Assembly: GCF_900492205.1 (NCBI RefSeq) | Contig: NZ_UEYQ01000005.1 | Span: forward strand, 282,988 to 346,987 | Direction: 5' to 3' | DNA from: Ciceribacter sp. T2.26MG-112.2 | Lineage (GTDB): Bacteria > Pseudomonadota > Alphaproteobacteria > Rhizobiales > Rhizobiaceae | Length of the DNA stretch: 64,000 bases | Shown: in pieces, positions 55,620 through 64,000 of the stretch | Numbering within the stretch: the first letter of the stretch is position 1 | How the letters are laid out: the number at the start of each line of letters is the position of its first letter | Translations under genes and position numbers: made by a program | Notes under the pieces: generated by a model | What the model was told of the DNA's origin: nothing | Databases searched by the model: none | What the model saw: only the letters and a program-made list of their open reading frames with translations

Positions 55620-57767
55620 TTGCAACCGAAAGTGCACAAGAACCTCGCCCGATCCAAGCACGCGATAAGCGGCAATGCGGCGTTAAATGAATTTTATCAT
55701 AATCATGCGAGCGTGGAGGCTCGCATCACACTCGTTTTTTCCAAAGAAGCGATTTACAATCGGATATTGCATTTGAACCAGCAAGCAATTCCCCCCACCG
55801 CCCAGTTTCTCGCCGCCACAAAACGGGCGCAGGCGGCGCACATCGTTAGCGGCTTGGGGTCCACGCTATTCTTCAATATCACGATTTCCCTGTCGGCCGC
55901 GCTGATCGTCTTTCTCGGCTACGGCTTCTCGCAGCACATCGTACTATGGCTGGCGGCCATCATTCTCTCGGCGGGTTACCGCGCCATGACGGCCCGCCGC
56001 CTCGCCCGGTTCAACTATATCGAGACCGACCCGGACTATGCGCTGCGTTTCATGTCGTTCGGCGCACTTCTGTCCGGGCTCATCTGGGCCTCGCTGCCCT
56101 TTTGCGTCCCCGATTTCAGCGCGGCGGGCAAGGATGCGACGATCAGCCTGATCATGGTCGGCATCTCGGCCGGCTCGATGATCCGCGGCATCGGCTATTC
56201 GCAGCTGTCGATGGCCTTTGCCGTGCCGATCCTGCTGTCGATCGTGGTGTGGCTGATCTATGTCGGCGAATCATCCTCGGCGATCATGGCGGTCGATGTG
56301 CTGGGCCTGATGATCGTCATGGTGCAGAGCAATCTCTCCGCCGAACGCGTTTTCATCAGCAACGAGATCGCCAAGCTGGACGCGACCAATCTCGCCCAAT
56401 CGCTCGAGATCGCCAATGAGGACATCCAGCAGAAGAATCGCCGGCTTGAGGTCTTGGCCAATCGCGACACCATCACCGGTCTCGCCAACCGCATGCACTT
56501 CAATGGCAGGCTTCTGGGCGACATAGCCCGGGAAAAGACCATCGGCGGCGAAGTCGCGCTGCTGCTGATCGACCTCGACCGTTTCAAGCAGATCAACGAC
56601 ACCCTCGGCCACAGTGCCGGTGACGCCCTGCTCAAGGCGGTGGGCGAGCGCTTAAGCAACACCGTGGGCGAAGACGGGCTGATCGCCCGGCTCGGCGGTG
56701 ACGAATTCGCCATCCTCGTGTCCGGCCCCAATGCCAGATGGCGTTGCCGCGACCATGCGGAAGCCCTGCTGCAGGAAAGCCTCGCCCCGATTGCCTTCGG
56801 CGGCAGCCAGTCGGTGATCGCGCTCAGCATGGGCCTGTCGACCTTTCCCGCCCACGCCTCCACCGCCGAGGAACTGCTGGCGAGCGCCGACATGGCGCTC
56901 TACGACGCCAAGGGCAAGGGCCGCCGGCAGATCCGCGAATTCGATCCCGGCCTCAAGGCGCTCGCCGATCGCCAGAGCCTCATCGAGCAGGATATCGAGG
57001 CGGCGATCCGCAATGGGGAGGTCGAGACCTGGTTCCAGCCGCAGATCGATCTGCAAACGGGCGCCATTGCCGGCTTCGAGGCACTGGTCCGCTGGCATCA
57101 CCCCAGGCTCGGCTTCGTCTCGCCGCCGGAAATCGTCGCCGCCGCCCAGTCTCTCCATCTTGCCGAGAGCCTGACGGCGCATGTCGCCTCGTCGGTTTGC
57201 CGGCTGCTCGCCCGCCTGCCGGACCTCGATCTGTCGGAGGTGACGGTGGCGCTCAACGTCTCGCCGCGCGAATTTGCCCTCTATTCCGTCGCCGACATGC
57301 TGGAGCAGATCAGCGCGCAGCACGGGATCAATCCCGCCCGCCTCGAGATCGAGATCACCGAAGAGGCCATCCTGGATGCCGACGGGGCGGGCGAACAGCT
57401 GAAACGACTGGAAAACGCGGGCTACAAGCTCGCCGTGGATGATTTCGGCGTGGGCCATTCCTCGCTCGCCTACCTGATCAGCCTGAAGGTCGACCGGCTG
57501 AAGATCGACCGCAGCTTCGCCAAGGGCGTGGCGGAATCCCGCGCCAACCAGGATCTCATAGCCGCGCTTGTCGGCCTCGGCCATGCGCTGAGGCTCGACA
57601 TCGTCGTCGAGGGCGTCGAGACCGCGGAAGATGCCGCCGTGCTCGAAATGCTCGGCTGCCGCATGGCCCAGGGCTATCATTTCGCCCGGCCCATGCCGGT
57701 CGAAAGCCTCATCGCCTGGATCGCCCGCCGCGCAGAAAAGAAGGATGCCCGCAGAGCTGTCGCCTGA
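55620..57767 (+). CDS. GGDEF-EAL domain cyclic di-GMP protein with membrane sensor
   Basis: A 715-residue protein. Five to six transmembrane helices (about 75-245) are followed by a coiled coil (about 245-280), a GGDEF domain (DRDTITGLANR-type start, RLGGDEFAIL intact, near 365) and an EAL domain (FEALVRWHHP, NVSPREF, EIEITEEAIL, DDFGVGHSS, LKIDRSF, VEGVETAEDA). All metal-binding residues of the EAL phosphodiesterase are present, so both synthesis and breakdown of c-di-GMP are possible. The TTG start at 55620 is uncertain: the first 60 codons are AT-richer, and later starts would still keep the helices. Confidence 0.92.
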   Translation: MQPKVHKNLARSKHAISGNAALNEFYHNHASVEARITLVFSKEAIYNRILHLNQQAIPPTAQFLAATKRAQAAHIVSGLGSTLFFNITISLSAALIVFLGYGFSQHIVLWLAAIILSAGYRAMTARRLARFNYIETDPDYALRFMSFGALLSGLIWASLPFCVPDFSAAGKDATISLIMVGISAGSMIRGIGYSQLSMAFAVPILLSIVVWLIYVGESSSAIMAVDVLGLMIVMVQSNLSAERVFISNEIAKLDATNLAQSLEIANEDIQQKNRRLEVLANRDTITGLANRMHFNGRLLGDIAREKTIGGEVALLLIDLDRFKQINDTLGHSAGDALLKAVGERLSNTVGEDGLIARLGGDEFAILVSGPNARWRCRDHAEALLQESLAPIAFGGSQSVIALSMGLSTFPAHASTAEELLASADMALYDAKGKGRRQIREFDPGLKALADRQSLIEQDIEAAIRNGEVETWFQPQIDLQTGAIAGFEALVRWHHPRLGFVSPPEIVAAAQSLHLAESLTAHVASSVCRLLARLPDLDLSEVTVALNVSPREFALYSVADMLEQISAQHGINPARLEIEITEEAILDADGAGEQLKRLENAGYKLAVDDFGVGHSSLAYLISLKVDRLKIDRSFAKGVAESRANQDLIAALVGLGHALRLDIVVEGVETAEDAAVLEMLGCRMAQGYHFARPMPVESLIAWIARRAEKKDARRAVA

Positions 57768-57791
57768 GACCGGCCGGCATCTTGCCTTCCG

Positions 57792-58730
57792 TTATATCCG
57801 GCTGACCAGCCGGGCGGTCGACACCAGGGTCACCAGATCGGCGATCATCGGCCGCACGTGGACATCGAAATCGAGCGGCGTGCCGATCGGCGGCAGTTCG
57901 AAGAAGTCCTTCTGCGTCGGCACCAGCAGGAAGCCGTCCTTGTGGCGAAGCGCAATGCGGATCACGCCATCGGGCCAGGTCCCGGCGAGATAGTCGAGCG
58001 CCTTTGCCATCGCCGCCACCCGCGATCCCGCCGCCTGCGGATTGTCGGTGCGAAATTCGTGGCTGGCGTCGATGCCGGCGTCGCCGCTCTTCACCTCGCT
58101 CAGCGTTCCCTCCTCGAACAGGCTGCGGATCGCCTTCGCAAGCCGCCCCGGTCTCTTGGCCGCCAGCAGTGTGCCGGGAAAGCCGTTTTCCTGCTGGAAG
58201 GCGACGACGACGCCGGTGAAGGTGATCTGGCGCTTGCTGCCATTGCCGATCGAAAGCTCGCTCTCGCACAGGGTGAAGCGGAAGCCGTCATAGCGCCCCG
58301 AGAACAGGTCGCGATGACGGCTGTGGGTGCGGCGCAGGAACTCATTGCCCGGCATGCGCTCGAGGAAGCGCGGCGACCCGCTGCCGGCGTAGCGCAGATC
58401 GTCGACAAAGCCGAAGACCGCCGGAAGCAGGCGGTCACGCACCGTCTGGCGAAACTGGCGCCGCGGCGCAATCGCCCGGTCGAAGAGAAAATAGCCGCTG
58501 AACAGGATGGCGACGCAAGCGAGGCCGAAGGCCTGGCTGTTGCCGGCGACGACGAGCGGCCAACAGATCGCGACAGAGATAAGCGCCCAGCCGCCGAGCA
58601 GAAGCACCAGCCGGGTCCAGGTGTGCCGTGCCACCTGCGCCCGCTGCCCGTTATAGCCGTCGATTTCCGCCCTGATCCGCGCCAGCGCCTCCGGTCCCGG
58701 CATCAACCTGTCCAGCACGGCCTCCGCCAT
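57792..58730 (-). CDS. DUF3137 domain membrane protein
   Basis: A 312-residue protein. Two close hydrophobic helices (about 38-80) follow a cytoplasmic helix with basic residues. The remainder is a beta-rich domain of the DUF3137 type (HRDLFSGRYDGFRFTLCESE and GVVVAFQQENGFPGTLL). Function unknown. The ATG at 58730 has GGAGG upstream, better than the longer frame from 58904. Convergent with the c-di-GMP gene. Confidence 0.8.
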   Translation of the reverse strand: MAEAVLDRLMPGPEALARIRAEIDGYNGQRAQVARHTWTRLVLLLGGWALISVAICWPLVVAGNSQAFGLACVAILFSGYFLFDRAIAPRRQFRQTVRDRLLPAVFGFVDDLRYAGSGSPRFLERMPGNEFLRRTHSRHRDLFSGRYDGFRFTLCESELSIGNGSKRQITFTGVVVAFQQENGFPGTLLAAKRPGRLAKAIRSLFEEGTLSEVKSGDAGIDASHEFRTDNPQAAGSRVAAMAKALDYLAGTWPDGVIRIALRHKDGFLLVPTQKDFFELPPIGTPLDFDVHVRPMIADLVTLVSTARLVSRI

Positions 58731-59058
58731 CAAAGCCTCCCGCCCCGCCGGCACCGCCCATCCACACGGCCGGGTGTTCATCCTACCACCGGCAATGGCC
58801 GGGGCAAAGGCGGCACTGCCGGGAGCTGGGACCACCGCAACTGGGTAACGCAACTGGGTACCGCGACGGCCGGGCCGCAAAGCGACACGGCTGCCGGGCG
58901 TCAAGTTGCCGATGCGTCAAGACCCATGCCGATTTGCGGATCGCACGTGACAGATCCTGTCAGTAGCGGCGGCCGGTACAGCCCGGTCGTTGCTTTTTTG
59001 TTCCCATTTTCCGACCTTCGCCCTTCCCTTTCGTCCTGACTCTCGCCATATTCGCCGC
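58731..59058. other. 328-base region between the DUF3137 gene and uvrB
   Basis: It holds the divergent promoters. A near-consensus LexA box is at 58989-59003, and a short direct repeat CAACTGGGTA occurs twice around 58839-58861. No gene seen. Confidence 0.4.
58989..59003. promoter_or_regulatory. Degenerate LexA box upstream of uvrB
   Basis: GTTG (58989-58992) and GTTC (59000-59003) are separated by exactly seven bases, one mismatch from GTTC-N7-GTTC. It ends 55 bases before the uvrB ATG, a proper place for SOS control. Confidence 0.45.
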
Positions 59059-62148
<3,090 letters not shown>

Positions 62149-62159
62149 CCGCCAGTTTC

Positions 62160-62284
62160 CTTCTCCCCGCTGACGGGGGTGAGGCGCGGTTCGCGAAGCG
62201 AAGCAATCGATCCAGTGAATCGATTGCAGCGACGAACGCCCTGAGCCATGCGAAGGGCCGGGGTGGCGGCAGCCGGATGAGGGG
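62160..62284. repeat. Mosaic repeat with ATCGAT palindrome
   Basis: It begins CTTCTCCCCGCTGACGGGGG and contains a 9-bp inverted repeat GCAATCGAT / ATCGATTGC (62203-62211 and 62219-62227), ending GGATGAGGGGC. The layout resembles rhizobial intergenic mosaic elements. No gene seen. Confidence 0.7.
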
Positions 62285-62342
62285 CGCTCCCTCCCCCTTG
62301 TGGGGAGGGTCGGGGAGGGGCAAGCCACAATCGCGACACCCT

Positions 62343-62514
62343 CCTCTCCCCTTGTGGGAGAGGATAGTTCGCCCCAAGAGGCGAAGCCGATTGGCGAGGC
62401 GAACTTGGTGAGGGGGTCTTTCCGCTGCACCCGCACACCCCCTCACCAACAAAATCTAACACTTAGCCTTCGGCTAAGCCGTTGATTTTGTAACCTCTCC
62501 CACAAGGGGAGAGG
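62343..62514. repeat. Complete palindromic repeat type C, copy 1
   Basis: A 172-base element with perfect 21-base inverted ends (62343-62363 and 62494-62514). Inside the right half, 62449-62491, ACAAAATC and GATTTTGT flank a CTTAGCC-TTC-GGCTAAG hairpin, which together could form a cruciform. Confidence 0.85.
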
Positions 62515-62523
62515 TGGCGCACC

Positions 62524-62613
62524 ACCAACCCCTGGGCCGACTCCTACGAAGACCCTGGCGGCCAGAAGCGCAAGACGCTCACCAAGGGCAAATCCGGGCG
62601 GGCGGGACGGTAA
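62524..62613 (+). pseudogene. Diverged duplicate of the uvrB 3' tail
   Basis: The frame reads TNPWADSYEDPGGQKRKTLT then KGKSGRAGR and a TAA stop. This parallels the end of UvrB ([20 protein letters not shown] then TGRPGR and stop). Over 75 bases about four in five match. It lies between two type C repeats with no start codon, so it is a remnant and not a gene. Confidence 0.75.
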
Positions 62614-62684
62614 GGCGAACGCGACAGACCCCCTCCCCCTTGTGGGGAGGGTCGAGGAGGGGCAAGCCACAATCGCGACACCCT

Positions 62685-62859
62685 CCTCTCCCCTTGTGGG
62701 AGAGGATAGTTCGCCCCAAGAGGCGAAGCCGATTGGCGAGGCGAACTTGGTGAGGGGGTCTTCCCGTTGCACCAGTCCCCACCCCCTTCACCAACAAAAT
62801 CTAACGCTTAGGCTTCGGCTAAGCTGTTGATTTTCTAACCTCTCCCACAAGGGGCGAGG
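62685..62859. repeat. Complete palindromic repeat type C, copy 2
   Basis: Nearly identical to copy 1. Its left arm (62685-62705) matches exactly; its right arm (62839-62859) has one change. A type B left half (62631-62684) precedes it, as in copy 1. Confidence 0.85.
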
Positions 62860-62889
62860 CGGCGTCGCGGTTACCGACGGCGGCAGATA

Positions 62890-63822
62890 TTACAGGTTCA
62901 TGCATTCCTTCACTATCGTCGATGAAGAAACATTCGGTGACTGAATGATGCCTAACGCATCCCCTCTTTTCGTCTTCGTCCCCGCATAGGTGACTTTTCC
63001 TTTTCTGCCGGTTTCGACTATGAATTTATGCCGGAGTAGAAGCGCGATTACTTCCGGAACCAACATCTTTGACCGCTGGTCCAACCCTCTATAAAGTGCA
63101 CTCTCTAACCGAGACGATCCACCTTGGGTAAACAACTTCCTCAGTGTAACAATTAAGACACGAACCCCAAGCGGAAGGCTAGAATCAAGTATCTCGCTAT
63201 TAACATTGTATTCGTCTGTAAATTCACCGACTTCGCATTCCACGAACTGACTCTTGCTCAAATCTGACGAAGAAACTCTGCCTTCGACTCTGCCAATAAG
63301 GCAATCTGAGAATTTTATATTCGCGTTTGTATCCTCGGGAAGCGGAAGTATTACCCTGTCAATAAGACACCCAGCAAATACAATAGAACACCCATCATAT
63401 TCTCCGTCTGACAGATCAACCTCGTCAATTGCAATACCGTCAAATGATAGAACTTCCGATGATGTATGGATTTTTCTTGTTGCGCGAAAAATATCAAATG
63501 CTAATTGCGATAGATTGGTTTCTAGTGATCTGTTTATAGATGCATAGGCTACGCCAGATTGAATTCGATCACGTGCCATTGAGGTCGCCAATGCCTCAAG
63601 TCCGATTGCACTCATCGGCTCACCCAAATTCTCAAACGCGTAAGTTCTTGAGTAATCTGCGTATGGGTTTCGTATGTAGTTCATTATCGGCAAAGAGCAG
63701 CAAACGTTCATAATGTCATTATCAATGAATGAACGATTTAATGCGTTGTCCTGCGCAGAGCCGAGCCCAGGAAGACGGAGCAATAGATTTCGCTCATCTT
63801 CCATTATGGAGTTGCCAGTGAC
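62890..63822 (-). pseudogene. 3' fragment of an AT-rich gene cut by an IS21-type element
   Basis: About 310 residues of a larger protein remain. The frame runs out of the IS end at 63823, so the true N-terminal part is missing. Base composition is clearly AT-richer than the neighbours, which suggests horizontal transfer. The middle has DGCSIVFAGCLIDRVILPLP and KFSDCLIGRVEGRVS, and the end TLRKLFTQGGSSRLESALYR followed by a small winged-helix-like part. This recalls C-terminal regions of some NACHT/STAND-type NTPase proteins, but no NTPase motif is in the window. The assignment is tentative. Confidence 0.55.
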
Positions 63823-64000
63823 TGTTGATTTCCACTGAGAGCTGACCCGGCGCAGCCTGATATTTCCATTGAGAATTGACCCATGTTTCAACCGTCCCTC
63901 GCATGTTTTCAGCGGGGGCTCTGGAGTGATCGACATGGCGTTACTGAGCGTGATCCGACGCTGGCATTTTCGAGAGCATTTATCGATCCGGGAGATATGC
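63823..64000 (+). mobile_element. Left end of an IS21-family insertion sequence (runs off the window)
   Basis: The presumed tip starts TGTTGATTTCCACTGAGAGC at 63823. A 21-base motif at 63828-63848 recurs at 63862-63882 with three differences; such repeated subterminal sites are typical of IS21 elements, where they bind transposase. The istA gene starts inside it at 63935. The other end and target duplication are outside the window. Confidence 0.75.
63935..64000 (+). CDS. istA: IS21-family transposase IstA (N-terminus only)
   Basis: Only 22 codons are visible: MALLSVIRRWHFREHLSIRE followed by IC. This matches the start of IstA proteins, in which the (L/S)VIRRW...SIREI segment leads into a helix-turn-helix. 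The ATG at 63935 has GGAG ten bases upstream; a GTG at 63926 is an alternative. Confidence 0.75.
   Translation, partial: MALLSVIRRWHFREHLSIREIC

Noticed and set aside
62160..62870. CRISPR array
   Set aside because: The repeats are long palindromic mosaics with irregular spacing and no uniform spacers, and no cas genes are present.

Overview
This window is chromosomal DNA from a high-GC alphaproteobacterium, most likely a Rhizobiales/Rhizobiaceae member. The evidence is an alphaproteobacterial LexA box (GAAC-N7-GAAC) between uvrA and ssb, DUF1127 and entericidin small genes, a cobyric acid synthase, rhizobial-type mosaic palindromic repeats, and the order uvrA / ssb / marC / gyrA / coaD / two peptidyl-prolyl isomerases / queA / tgt.

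Region by region: 1-1.1 kb holds the end of a Phd/VapC-type toxin-antitoxin pair and a PD-(D/E)XK-like orphan nuclease. 1.1-24.6 kb is mostly core genome: uvrA, ssb, marC, gyrA, three tiny membrane proteins, coaD, two cyclophilins, queA, tgt, recX, a stand-alone Lrp/AsnC sensor domain, an MBL hydrolase, tatD, metG, holB, tmk, a DacC-like protein with degenerate motifs, rlpA, tRNA-Ser(UGA) and cobQ. 25.3-29.5 kb is a quaternary-amine ABC transporter followed by betaine-homocysteine methyltransferase. 29.5-34.6 kb carries glycosyltransferases (one GT41/OGT-like), a phosphodiester glycosidase and an orphan ParA.

34.6-49.5 kb is the most interesting part. It is a corrinoid-dependent methyl-transfer system: a 4Fe-4S protein, a non-pyrrolysine MttB-family methyltransferase, its corrinoid protein, DUF1638, a formyltransferase-fold protein, the small 'virulence factor' domain protein, MetV, MetF, a methyl-THF:corrinoid methyltransferase and a RACo/ASKHA reactivator. 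A LysR regulator and a GlxA/GbdR-type regulator follow. Together they look like the methyl branch of the Wood-Ljungdahl pathway run in the oxidative direction: betaine methyl -> corrinoid -> methyl-THF -> methylene-THF. The upstream transporter and Bmt would supply and share the same substrate. At least four enzymes of this set carry Arg/Gly-rich tails, an unusual common feature.

49.5-59 kb holds a TauE/SafE permease, a lipoprotein, an NAD(P)H oxidoreductase, a chemoreceptor, a thioesterase, a DUF486 transporter, a GGDEF-EAL protein and a DUF3137 protein. 59-62.9 kb is uvrB, whose 3' end contains palindromic repeats inside the reading frame and is followed by a diverged duplicate of its tail between further repeats. 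The window ends in an AT-rich gene fragment interrupted by the left end of an IS21-family element. No CRISPR array, rRNA or replication origin was seen.
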